From assembly GCA_964559535.1 (NCBI GenBank), contig CAZLIC010000059.1:1-27328 (forward strand): a stretch of DNA of 27,328 nt, written 5' to 3'. Of the stretch, positions 7,691 through 17,707 are shown one piece after another. A program made the translations under genes and the position numbers. The notes beneath the pieces are model-generated. The model ran no database searches, had not been told where the DNA came from, and saw nothing but the letters and a program-made list of their open reading frames with translations. This DNA is from CAZLIC01 sp964559535 (GTDB lineage: Bacteria > Pseudomonadota > Alphaproteobacteria > Rhodobacterales > Rhodobacteraceae). How positions within the stretch are numbered: the stretch's first letter is position 1; each line of letters starts with the position of its first letter.

Positions 7691-8065
7691 CTACAGAAGG
7701 GCAGCCGCGGCGGCGATCAGCATCGCCGCATGCGTGCCGACCCCGCCGATCACCCGCAACGGATGCGCGGGCCGGTCGGCGTGGACGCCGAAGGGATGCA
7801 CCAGCCGCGACACCACCAGAATGACGCAGGCCAGGCTGACCACTGCCGCCGCCGCGCCGTTCGCCTCGGCCACGGCAATGGCCAGCAGGGCCAGCGGCGC
7901 GTTTTCCATCAGGTTCGCATGGCGCCGGATCCACAGGGCAAGCCGCGGATTGCCACCGTCGCCAAGGGCTATGCCCAACCGACCGCGCAGGGTGCTGACA
8001 GTGACCGAAAGCCCGACGCTCAGCACCGCCAGCGGCGCAAGGGTCAGGGCAGTTTGGGGAAGCAT
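7691..8065 (-). CDS. MAPEG family membrane protein
   Basis: A 124-residue inner-membrane protein with four hydrophobic segments (about residues 5-25, 55-70, 72-88 and 106-123). RRHANLMENAPLAL at 47-60 carries the conserved Arg-x-x-Asn-x-x-Glu-Asn of the MAPEG family (membrane-associated proteins in eicosanoid and glutathione metabolism). Bacterial members are often glutathione-dependent or of unknown activity. The ATG at 8065 has AAAGGA seven bases upstream, and longer frame extensions have no ribosome site. It is the first gene after the ECF42-type promoter and likely forms an operon with the YCII and sigma genes. That would place it in the same stress response. A MAPEG member inside an ECF42 operon is less usual than YCII. 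Confidence 0.88.
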   Translation of the reverse strand: MLPQTALTLAPLAVLSVGLSVTVSTLRGRLGIALGDGGNPRLALWIRRHANLMENAPLALLAIAVAEANGAAAAVVSLACVILVVSRLVHPFGVHADRPAHPLRVIGGVGTHAAMLIAAAAALL

Positions 8066-8095
8066 GGCATGTCCTTTCAGGTGGCTTTCCCCAAG

Positions 8096-8122
8096 GACGT
8101 GCGAGCAGGCAGGATTTCGACA
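8096..8122 (-). promoter_or_regulatory. candidate ECF42-dependent promoter of the MAPEG-YCII-sigma operon
   Basis: On the minus strand TGTCGA (8122-8117) is followed after 17 nt by CGTC (8099-8096), 30 nt before the MAPEG ATG. TGTCGA at -35 with CG(A/T)C near -10 is the motif described for ECF42 targets, recalled from the literature and not looked up. A match upstream of a sigma-encoding operon suggests self-activation. The rest of the 242-bp gap to the RTX start (8066-8307) holds no gene, and I see no convincing plus-strand promoter there. Confidence 0.6.
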
Positions 8123-8307
8123 GACCGAAGGCACTACACGGTTTCGTGATGTGCGCGGCGAACAACTTCGTCTTTGCAGCACGACTGAAACCGTTAATCT
8201 GCCCGCAATCTGGGTTCGCCGTTTTTGGCTTGCCGGTCTGCCATGACCGGGTGATTCAGCGGTGCGCCATTTCCGCAGCTTTCGTTCAGATCAAGGGGTA
8301 TGGATTC

Positions 8308-11300
8308 ATGGCGCAGTTCAATCTCAGCGGCTCGGGGTTCCTCGACCTTACCACAACAGACCTGTCCAGTTTCGACGGGCTGTTCTTCATGACGACGGGC
8401 AATCTGACCGTCAGGGTCACAGCCTTCCAGATCATGGAGTTCGGGACCTTTGCGGCGTTCACCGGCTCGGGCTTCCGCGACACGGTCGAAGTCATCGCGT
8501 CCCCCGGACAGGTGGTCAACGGGTCCAACTGGGTGCTGAACGGCTGGACCGCGAACCGCGACGGTTTCCGGTTCATCGACATGGCCGGCAACGACACGAT
8601 CACCGGATCGCAGGGCAACGACACCATATCCATCACGCAGGGCTTGAACACGGCCGACGGCGCGGGCGGCGACGACCTGCTGGTCATCGACTGGACCGGC
8701 GACACCGGCGCCTTCGGCATGGCCAGCGCAACGACCATCACCGACTTTTCGAACACCCAGGTCAGCTTCGCCAACATCGAGCGGATCGACCTGACGCTGG
8801 GCTCGGGCAACGACAATGTAAGCACCGGCGCGGGCAACGACACGCTGAACGGCGGTGCGGGCAACGACACGCTGAACAGCGGCGCCGGCGCCGCAGTTGT
8901 TGACGGCGGCGGCGACACCGACCTGTGGGTGGCCGATTTCAGCAATGACGCCACGGCCAAGACCATCGACCTGTCGCTGACGGGCGTGCAGGTGGCGGGC
9001 AACGGCACGACCTATGTGAATGTGGAACGGTTGAACATGACGGGCGGCGCGGGCAATGACCGGTTCCAGACCCGCACGGACAACGCGAACGACGGGCGGA
9101 ACGACACGCTGAACGGCGGCTTCGGCAACGACACGCTGGTCGTGGGCGGCGGGCTGGACGTGGTGAACGGCGGCGACGGCGATGACCTTCTGGTCATCGA
9201 CTGGTCCACCGACGCCGGCGCTTTCACCATGGCCGCCGCCACGACCATCACCGACTCCTCGAACACCCAGGTCAATTTCAGCAACATCGAGCGGATCGAC
9301 CTGACGCTGGGGTCGGGCAACGACAACGTCAGCACCGGCGCGGGCAACGACACCCTGCGCGGGGGCGACGGCAACGACACGCTGAACAGCGGCGCGGGCC
9401 GGGCCGACGTCAACGGCGGCATCGGCACCGACCTCTGGGTCGCCGACTTCTCGGCGGTGAACCAGGCGCGGACCATCAACCTGAACCTGGCGGGGCGGCA
9501 GGCGGCAGGCAACCAGACGTTCTACGAAGGCGTCGAGCGGCTGAACGTCATAGGCGGCGCGGGCAACGACCGTTTCGAAACCCGCACCGACAATGCCAAC
9601 GATGGACGAGCCGACGGGCTGTTCGGCGGCCTTGGCAACGACACGCTGGTGGTGGGCGGCGGCATTGACACCGTGGACGGCGGCGACGGCGACGACCTGC
9701 TGATCGTCAACTGGTCCACCGACACCGGCACTTTCGGCATGGCCAGCGCCACCGCCATCTCGGACTTCTCGAACACCCAGGTCAATTTCTTCAACATCGA
9801 GCGGATGGACATCACGCTGGGCTCGGGCAACGACAACGTCAGCACCGGCGCGGGCAACGACACGCTGAACGGCGGTGCGGGCAACGACACGCTGAACAGC
9901 GGCGCGGGCGCTGCCGTGGTGGACGGGGGCGGCGACACCGACTTGTGGGTGGCCGACTTCAGCGCCGATCCCACGGCCAAGACCATCAACCTGTCACTGA
10001 CGGGCGTGCAGAACGCGGGCAACGGCACGACCTATGTGAACGTCGAGCGGCTGAATGTGACCGGCGGCGCGGGCAACGACCGTTTCGAAACCCGCACCGA
10101 CAATGCCAACGACGGACGGGCCGACGGGCTGTTCGGCGGCCTTGGCAACGACACGCTGGTGGTGGGCGGCGGCATTGACACCGTGGACGGCGGCGACGGC
10201 GACGACCTGCTGATCGTCAACTGGTCCACCGACACCGGCACTTTCGGCATGGCCAGCGCCACCGCCATCTCGGACTTCTCGAACACCCAGGTCAATTTCT
10301 TCAACATCGAGCGGATGGACATCACGCTGGGGTCGGGCAGCGACAACGTCAGCACCGGCGCGGGCAACGACACGCTGAACGGCGGCGGCGGCAACGACAC
10401 GCTGAACAGCGGCGCAGGCGCTGCCGTGATCGACGGCGGTGGCGGCACCGACCTGTGGCAGGCCGACTTCAGCGCCGATCCCACGGCCAAGACCATCAAC
10501 CTGTCGCTGACGGGCGTGCAGAACGCGGGCAACGGGACCACCTATGTGAACGTCGAGCGGCTGAACGTCATAGGCGGCGCGGGCAACGACCGTTTCGAAA
10601 CCCGCACCGGCAGCCCGAATGACGGGCTGAACGACACGTTGAACGGCGGGGCCGGGAATGACACGCTTGTCGTGGGCGGCGGCCTTGACGTGGTGGAAGG
10701 TGGCAACGGCGACGACCTGCTGATCGTCGACTGGTCCTCCGAGACCGCGGGGTTCGGGATGGCCAACGTCAACGTGATCTCGGATTTCTCGAACACGCAG
10801 ATCAGCTACAGCACCGTCGAACGGGTCGACCTGCGGCTGGGTTCGGGCAACGACAATGTCACCACCGGCGCGGGCAATGACACCATTCGCGGCGGCGGCG
10901 GCAACGACACCCTGAATGGCGGCGACGGCGTCGACGTTCTGGACTTTGCCGACGCGACCTCCGGGGTGCGGGTCACGTACAACGCGCAGGGTATCGGGCT
11001 TGCCACGGGCACCGGCCTTGGGACGGTCACCTTCCAGGGCTTCGAGTCGTTCTCGGGCGGGGCCGCGGGCGACCGGCTGACCGGAACCTCCGGGTCCGAC
11101 ACGCTGGTCGGCAACGACGGCAACGACGTGATCCGCGCGGGCGGCGACGCGGATGTGGTGATCGGCGGAACCGGGCGCGACACGCTGAGCGGCGGCAACG
11201 GGGCGGATCAGTTCGTGTTCCAGACGGCCAGCGATTCGCGGGCGGGCACGACCCAGCGCGACACGATCACCGATTTCGATCCGCTGCGTGACAAGATCAA

Positions 11301-11511
11301 CATGGTCGCCCTCAGCCAGCTGCTTGGCGGGTCCGGTCCGCTGGTCTTCGTCGGCAGCGGTCCGTTCACGGCCCTGGGTCAGGTGCGGGCGTTCGACGAC
11401 GGGGTCGAAACGACGGTCGAGGTCAACCTGCTTGGCAATCTGGATGCCGACATGGCGATCCGGCTGACCGGCTTGCTGACGCTGGACGCGGGCGATTTCC
11501 TGTTTGTCTGA
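8308..11511 (+). CDS. RTX-type calcium-binding repeat protein, probably type I secreted
   Basis: A 1067-residue acidic, glycine- and aspartate-rich protein. The N-terminal 130 residues are a unique domain without a Sec signal. The middle has tandem 170-residue units holding GGxGxD nonapeptides (GAGNDTLNGGAGNDTLN and similar), which bind calcium in a beta-roll. The C-terminal ~150 residues (GTGRDTLSGGNGADQFVF, DTITDFDPLRDKI, ending LDAGDFLFV) match the end domain of type I secreted proteins such as serralysins. The ATG at 8308 is chosen because AAGGGG lies 9 nt upstream and homologous RTX proteins begin with short MA-x starts. The frame is open back to 8146, but that stretch overlaps the divergent promoter. 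No enzymatic domain is recognised, so an adhesin or matrix protein is most likely. No transporter genes are in the window. Confidence 0.88.
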   Translation: MAQFNLSGSGFLDLTTTDLSSFDGLFFMTTGNLTVRVTAFQIMEFGTFAAFTGSGFRDTVEVIASPGQVVNGSNWVLNGWTANRDGFRFIDMAGNDTITGSQGNDTISITQGLNTADGAGGDDLLVIDWTGDTGAFGMASATTITDFSNTQVSFANIERIDLTLGSGNDNVSTGAGNDTLNGGAGNDTLNSGAGAAVVDGGGDTDLWVADFSNDATAKTIDLSLTGVQVAGNGTTYVNVERLNMTGGAGNDRFQTRTDNANDGRNDTLNGGFGNDTLVVGGGLDVVNGGDGDDLLVIDWSTDAGAFTMAAATTITDSSNTQVNFSNIERIDLTLGSGNDNVSTGAGNDTLRGGDGNDTLNSGAGRADVNGGIGTDLWVADFSAVNQARTINLNLAGRQAAGNQTFYEGVERLNVIGGAGNDRFETRTDNANDGRADGLFGGLGNDTLVVGGGIDTVDGGDGDDLLIVNWSTDTGTFGMASATAISDFSNTQVNFFNIERMDITLGSGNDNVSTGAGNDTLNGGAGNDTLNSGAGAAVVDGGGDTDLWVADFSADPTAKTINLSLTGVQNAGNGTTYVNVERLNVTGGAGNDRFETRTDNANDGRADGLFGGLGNDTLVVGGGIDTVDGGDGDDLLIVNWSTDTGTFGMASATAISDFSNTQVNFFNIERMDITLGSGSDNVSTGAGNDTLNGGGGNDTLNSGAGAAVIDGGGGTDLWQADFSADPTAKTINLSLTGVQNAGNGTTYVNVERLNVIGGAGNDRFETRTGSPNDGLNDTLNGGAGNDTLVVGGGLDVVEGGNGDDLLIVDWSSETAGFGMANVNVISDFSNTQISYSTVERVDLRLGSGNDNVTTGAGNDTIRGGGGNDTLNGGDGVDVLDFADATSGVRVTYNAQGIGLATGTGLGTVTFQGFESFSGGAAGDRLTGTSGSDTLVGNDGNDVIRAGGDADVVIGGTGRDTLSGGNGADQFVFQTASDSRAGTTQRDTITDFDPLRDKINMVALSQLLGGSGPLVFVGSGPFTALGQVRAFDDGVETTVEVNLLGNLDADMAIRLTGLLTLDAGDFLFV
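8701..10910 (+). repeat. tandem 510-bp coding repeat (about 4.3 units)
   Basis: Corresponding segments start at 8701, 9211, 9721, 10231 and 10741, an exact 510-bp (170-codon) period with no indels. Each unit runs through SNTQV, NIER, GSGNDNVSTGAGNDTL, VADFS, VERLN, GGAGNDRF and GGDGDDLL. Copies three and four are close to identical at DNA level over long stretches: 9571-9821 and 10081-10331 differ at only a few bases. This indicates recent duplication or gene conversion. The fifth unit is diverged and partial. Confidence 0.93.
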
Positions 11512-11577
11512 CCGCGGTGCGGGCTTCTCCTTGGAAGGTCATCGCCCTATAGCGGCGGCAATCCGAGGAGTCGCCCG

Positions 11578-13737
<2,160 letters not shown>

Positions 13738-13745
13738 TCCGGCAG

Positions 13746-13797
13746 GGTGGGTGATTGCACCCACCATGCGCCAAGTTTGGTGGGCAGATTGCCCACC
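13746..13797. repeat. REP-like pair of hairpins after purL
   Basis: Two related hairpins lie back to back. GGTGGGTG/CACCCACC is at 13746-13765 and GGTGGGCA/TGCCCACC at 13779-13797. The outer GGGTGGG (13745-13751) and CCCACCC (13792-13798) could also pair with each other. The form (two similar GC-rich stems in a convergent gap) resembles REP/BIME elements scattered between genes in many proteobacteria. It may also stop or protect the purL transcript. Confidence 0.55.
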
Positions 13798-13833
13798 CTA
13801 CGGCGCGACACCAGCGTTAACCCATTGATAACA

Positions 13834-13853
13834 CTGTTTCGCGCGCGAAACAG
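13834..13853. repeat. perfect 20-bp palindrome between purL and pgi
   Basis: CTGTTTCGCG followed directly by its reverse complement ends 3 bp from the pgi stop codon. As RNA it would form a 7-bp stem with a 6-nt loop in either direction. It lacks a long T-run, so it is a weak bidirectional terminator or a protein-binding site. Confidence 0.5.
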
Positions 13854-13856
13854 CAG

Positions 13857-15452
13857 CTATCCGCGCAGAAAGGCCACCAAAGCCGCAGTGGACCCGTCCT
13901 TGCCCTCGGTCCCCTGCTTGCCCTCAAGGATCGGCTGCAGCGCCAGCGCCAGTTCCTTGCCCAGCTCCACCCCCCACTGGTCGTACGAGTTGATGCCCAG
14001 GATCACCCCCTCCACGAACACCCGGTGTTCATACAGCGCAATGATCTGGCCCAGCACAAAGGGCGTCAGCTTCGGATAGGCCAGCATCGTGGACGGCCGG
14101 TTGCCCGGGAACACCCGGTGCCGCGCCTGCCGGTCAAGCTCGGCCCCGGTCAGGCCCTTTTTCGCCATGATCGCCGTCGCCTCGGCCAGCGACCGGCCCC
14201 GCATCAGCGCCTCGGCCTGCGCTAGGCAGTTCGAGACGAGCAGCGTGTGCTGGTGGGCAAGGTCCGGCTCGTGCCCTTCGCGGGCCACCAGGAATTCGCA
14301 GGGCACCACCCGCGTGCCCTGGTGGATCAGTTGGTAGAAGGCATGCTGGCCATTGGTGCCCGGTTCGCCCCAGACGACGGGGCCGGAGTGCATGGTTAGG
14401 TCGGCCCCGTCCATCCCCACCCGCTTGCCGTTGCTCTCCATCTCCAGCTGCTGCAGGTAGGCGGGAAGGCGCGACAGGCGCTGGTCATAGGGCAGCACGG
14501 CGCGGGTGGCATAGCCGCAGATCTGGTTGTGCCACACGCCCACCAGCGCCAGCATCACCGGCAGGTTCTGCGCGAAGGGGGCGGTGCGGAAATGGTCGTC
14601 CATCGCCCGGCCACCGGCAAGGAACTCGGCAAACCGCTCCGGCCCGACAGCGATCATCAGCGCAAGCCCGATCGGCCCCCACATCGAATAACGCCCGCCC
14701 ACCCAATCCTCAAAGCCAAAGACGCGTGAGGGATCAATGCCATAGGCCGCGGTCTTGTCGGCGGCCGTGGACACCGCGGCGAACTGCGCGCCCGGATCGG
14801 CCACTGCCTGCGCCATCCAGCGTTTCGCGGTGTCGGCATTGGTCATCGTCTCGATGGTGGTAAAGGTCTTGGATGCCACGATCACCAGCGTGGTGGCGGG
14901 GTTCAGACCGCGCAGCGTGTCGGCGACATGCGCGCCATCGACGTTCGACACGAAATGCACCCGCGGCCCGTCGGCATAGGGCGACAGCGCAATCGCCGCC
15001 ATCGCCGGCCCAAGGTCGGACCCGCCGATGCCGATGTTGACCACATCGGTGATCTTTCCCCCGGCCCCCGAAAACGTCCCCTCCCGCACTGCCCGCGCAA
15101 ACTCGGCGCAGCGGTCGCGCACGGCGCGCACGGCGGGCAGCACGTCATGCCCGTCCACCCGGATCACCGCATCATCGCCCGCCCGCAGCGCCACATGCAG
15201 CACCGCGCGGCCTTCGGTCTCGTTGATCCTGGCGCCGCCGAACATCGCCGCGCGCTTGGCCGCAACCCCCGCGCCCTCGGCCAGCGCCAACAGCAGGTCG
15301 CGCGCTGCCCCGTCGATGTTGGTCTTGGACCAGTCGAACAGCATGTCACCCAGGCGCAAGCTGAAGTCCGCTGCGCGCGCCCCGTCGAACAGCGACAGGA
15401 TGGACCGCCCCGCCACGCTGGCGTGATGCGCCTTCAGCTTGTCCCAGGTCAT
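13857..15452 (-). CDS. pgi: glucose-6-phosphate isomerase
   Basis: A 531-residue cytoplasmic enzyme that interconverts glucose 6-phosphate and fructose 6-phosphate. Visible marks are NIGIGGSDLGP (139-149), SKTFTTIET (194-202), VGGRYSMWGPIG (251-262), MESNGK with Glu339 (338-343) and GTNGQHAFYQLIHQGT (365-380). Length is normal for the long bacterial Pgi. The ATG at 15452 is preferred over the open frame to 15488 because AGGGGG lies just upstream and overlaps the pgl stop. It is the third gene of zwf-pgl-pgi, 10 nt after pgl. In bacteria that rely on the Entner-Doudoroff route, this position suggests it feeds fructose-derived hexose phosphate back to Zwf. Confidence 0.97.
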   Translation of the reverse strand: MTWDKLKAHHASVAGRSILSLFDGARAADFSLRLGDMLFDWSKTNIDGAARDLLLALAEGAGVAAKRAAMFGGARINETEGRAVLHVALRAGDDAVIRVDGHDVLPAVRAVRDRCAEFARAVREGTFSGAGGKITDVVNIGIGGSDLGPAMAAIALSPYADGPRVHFVSNVDGAHVADTLRGLNPATTLVIVASKTFTTIETMTNADTAKRWMAQAVADPGAQFAAVSTAADKTAAYGIDPSRVFGFEDWVGGRYSMWGPIGLALMIAVGPERFAEFLAGGRAMDDHFRTAPFAQNLPVMLALVGVWHNQICGYATRAVLPYDQRLSRLPAYLQQLEMESNGKRVGMDGADLTMHSGPVVWGEPGTNGQHAFYQLIHQGTRVVPCEFLVAREGHEPDLAHQHTLLVSNCLAQAEALMRGRSLAEATAIMAKKGLTGAELDRQARHRVFPGNRPSTMLAYPKLTPFVLGQIIALYEHRVFVEGVILGINSYDQWGVELGKELALALQPILEGKQGTEGKDGSTAALVAFLRG

Positions 15453-15462
15453 CGCAGGCCCC

Positions 15463-16134
15463 CTATTCCGCCCAGTGTACCGTCGCATGGTCCAGCACCA
15501 ATCGCACCGGCGCCTCGGTCGGCGGCAGGTGGGCCGCCCGTTCCAGCGCCGCGCGCTTGTCCGTGCCGGTGATCAGGATGTGGATGTGCATGGCGCCGCG
15601 CAGCACGGGTGCCGTCAGCGTGATGCGCGGCTCGCCCGCCGCCTCGGCCCTCAGCGCCATCACCGGCGGGGCATCATGCGCCAGCGCCTGCGCCAGCAGG
15701 TCGGCGCCCGGAAACAGCGAGGCGGTGTGCATGTCGGCCCCCATGCCCAGCAGAAGCACGGTGATCGGCAGATGCGGCACAATCCCCTGCGCCAGCGCGT
15801 CAAGGCTGTCCTCGGGCGCGGCCGTCGCCGCGTACATCGGCACCAGCGTCGCCGCCGCCGCCTTGCCCACCAAGAGCCGTTCCCGCAGCAGCCGCGTGTT
15901 CGACCGCGGGCTGTCTTCACCCACCCAGCGTTCGTCGTTCAGGAACACCGCCACCCGGACCCAGTCAAGGTCCACGCCCGACAGGATGTCGAACACCGGC
16001 CCCGGCGTGGTGCCGCCCGGCACGCACAGCGAGGCCCGCCCGTCATGCTGCACCGCCTGCGACAACTCGCCCGCAATCCGGTCGGCAAGGCGCAGGAACA
16101 GGAAGTCGCGGTCCGGATAGGCGCTGAAATGCAT
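15463..16134 (-). CDS. pgl: 6-phosphogluconolactonase
   Basis: A 223-residue cytoplasmic lactonase of the DevB/NagB-like type. It hydrolyses 6-phosphogluconolactone from Zwf to 6-phosphogluconate. Visible marks are CVPGGTTP (37-44), LNDERWV (65-71), SPRSN (75-79) and GMGADMHTASLFPG (130-143). The last usually reads GxDGHTASLFP; here Met135 replaces the glycine, but the catalytic His136 is kept. The gene begins 4 nt after the zwf stop and is followed 10 nt later by pgi, a tight operon. Length is slightly below the usual 230-250. Confidence 0.95.
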   Translation of the reverse strand: MHFSAYPDRDFLFLRLADRIAGELSQAVQHDGRASLCVPGGTTPGPVFDILSGVDLDWVRVAVFLNDERWVGEDSPRSNTRLLRERLLVGKAAAATLVPMYAATAAPEDSLDALAQGIVPHLPITVLLLGMGADMHTASLFPGADLLAQALAHDAPPVMALRAEAAGEPRITLTAPVLRGAMHIHILITGTDKRAALERAAHLPPTEAPVRLVLDHATVHWAE

Positions 16135-16138
16135 GTCC

Positions 16139-17590
16139 CTAGTCCCGGATCTCGCGCCAGCGGCGCCCGTCGCGGTGCAACAGCATCAGCGCATCCTCGG
16201 GCCCCGACGAACCTGGATCATAGCCCTGCGGACGGTCCCCGCGCGCCTCCCACCCCTCGATGATCGGGTCAGCCCAGGCCCAGGCCGCCTCCACCTCGTC
16301 GCCGCGCATGAACAGCGTCTGGTTGCCGCGGATCACGTCCATGATCAGCCGTTCATAGGCATCCGTCACATCGGCATCCGCCCCCAGGGCGGTGGCAAAG
16401 CTCATGTCCAGCGGCACCGAGGTCAGCCGCATGCCGCCCGGCCCGGGTTCCTTTATCATCACCGACAGCGTCATCCCCTCGTTCGGCTGCAGCCGGATCA
16501 CCAGCACATTGGCGTTCCAGCCCGTCGCCTGGTCGAAGATCGAATGCGGCGGTTCCTTGAACACCACCGCAATTTCCGACGCCCGCGCCCGCAACCGCTT
16601 GCCGGTGCGCAGATAGAAGGGCGTGCCCTTCCAGCGCCAGTTCGACACATGCACCTTCAGCGCGACATAGCTTTCGGTGCGGCTGGCGGGGTTTTCCGAA
16701 TGCGCGACGTAGCCGCCCTGCCCGCCTCCGGCCAGATACTGCCCGCGCACAATGTCCTGCGGCTCGACCGCATCCAGCGCGCGGATCACCTTCAGCTTCT
16801 CGTCGCGCACCGCATTGGGGTCAAAGTGATAGGGCGGCTCCATCGCAATCAGGCACAGAAGCTGCATCAGGTGGTTCTGCACCATGTCGCGCATCGCGCC
16901 CGACTTGTCATAGTAGGCGCCGCGCCCTTCCACACCCACCGTCTCGGCCACGGTGATCTGCACATGGTCGATGTACTGCGCCTTCCAGATCGGCTCGAAC
17001 AGGATGTTGGCAAACCGCACCGCCATCAGGTTCTGCACCGTTTCTTTCCCCAGGTAGTGGTCGATCCGGTAGATCTGCCCCTCGCGGAAATGCTCGGCCA
17101 GCGTGGCGTTCAGCGCCCTTGCGCTGGCCAGGTCGCGACCGAACGGCTTTTCCACCACGATGCGGGCATCCGGCCCGGCAATGTCATGGCTGTGCAGGCG
17201 TTCGGCCAGGGCGCCGAACAGGCTGGGGGCGACCGAGAAGTAGAAGGCCTGCACCACGCCGGTCCGCACCATGGCCTTCAGCGCCGCCCAGCCGCCGTCG
17301 CCGGTGGCGTCGATGGCGACATAGCCGATGCACGACAGGAAGGCCTCAATCTGCGCCGCATCACGCCGGTCACGCGCCACGAACTCGTCAATGGCGGCGC
17401 GGACCAGGTCGCGGAAGGCCTGTTCGGTCATCTCGCTGCGCGCGGCCCCGATGATGCGCGATTGTGCCGGCATCTGTCCGGCGATGAAGCGGCGGTACAG
17501 GCCCGGGAAGATCTTGCGCCGGGCCAGATCGCCCGTGCCGCCGAAGATTACCAGGTCGAAGGGTTCCACCGGAATGACGCGCGAGACCAT
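16139..17590 (-). CDS. zwf: glucose-6-phosphate 1-dehydrogenase
   Basis: A 483-residue cytoplasmic enzyme that oxidises glucose 6-phosphate to 6-phosphogluconolactone with NADP(+). The Rossmann motif IFGGTGDLARRK is at residues 15-26, EKPFG at 147-151, and the active-site block RIDHYLGKE at 175-183. The ATG at 17590 is used because the nucleotide-binding strand starts ten residues in and a G-rich ribosome site precedes it. The frame is open for 34 more codons upstream without support. First gene of zwf-pgl-pgi, giving the shared entry to the Entner-Doudoroff and oxidative pentose phosphate routes. The edd/eda genes are not in the window. A promoter candidate and a palindromic operator candidate lie upstream. 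Confidence 0.97.
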   Translation of the reverse strand: MVSRVIPVEPFDLVIFGGTGDLARRKIFPGLYRRFIAGQMPAQSRIIGAARSEMTEQAFRDLVRAAIDEFVARDRRDAAQIEAFLSCIGYVAIDATGDGGWAALKAMVRTGVVQAFYFSVAPSLFGALAERLHSHDIAGPDARIVVEKPFGRDLASARALNATLAEHFREGQIYRIDHYLGKETVQNLMAVRFANILFEPIWKAQYIDHVQITVAETVGVEGRGAYYDKSGAMRDMVQNHLMQLLCLIAMEPPYHFDPNAVRDEKLKVIRALDAVEPQDIVRGQYLAGGGQGGYVAHSENPASRTESYVALKVHVSNWRWKGTPFYLRTGKRLRARASEIAVVFKEPPHSIFDQATGWNANVLVIRLQPNEGMTLSVMIKEPGPGGMRLTSVPLDMSFATALGADADVTDAYERLIMDVIRGNQTLFMRGDEVEAAWAWADPIIEGWEARGDRPQGYDPGSSGPEDALMLLHRDGRRWREIRD

Positions 17591-17664
17591 GGTACCCCCG
17601 TTCGGCCGACGACCGCTCTGGATGTTAGCGGTAACAAAGGCCTCATATCCTGCCCGATGCCGCA

Positions 17665-17692
17665 AGTCTAGCATGGCAAGCCCGGCGCTCAA
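17665..17692 (-). promoter_or_regulatory. candidate zwf operon promoter
   Basis: On the minus strand TTGAGC (17692-17687) and TAGACT (17670-17665) are 16 nt apart, 75 nt upstream of the zwf ATG. Each hexamer matches four of six consensus bases. The -10 context GCTAGACTTG is identical to that before the acyltransferase gene. Confidence 0.4.
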
Positions 17693-17701
17693 AGCGCTTT
17701 G
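17690..17701. promoter_or_regulatory. LacI-type palindrome upstream of zwf
   Basis: CAAAGCGCTTTG is a perfect 12-bp palindrome with the AANCGNTT core typical of LacI-family operators. It overlaps the candidate -35 of the zwf promoter by 3 bp and lies 6 bp beyond the HNH stop. That is a sensible place for a sugar-responsive repressor. No LacI gene is in the window. Confidence 0.45.
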
Positions 17702-17707
17702 GGTGCC

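Noticed and set aside
8146..8307. Earlier start for the RTX protein
   Set aside because: The extra 54 residues overlap the divergent ECF42 promoter, have no ribosome site at their Met and do not resemble a signal peptide.
8701..10910. Tandem repeats as a CRISPR array or mobile repeat
   Set aside because: They are in-frame coding repeats of 510 bp without spacers and encode calcium-binding nonapeptides.
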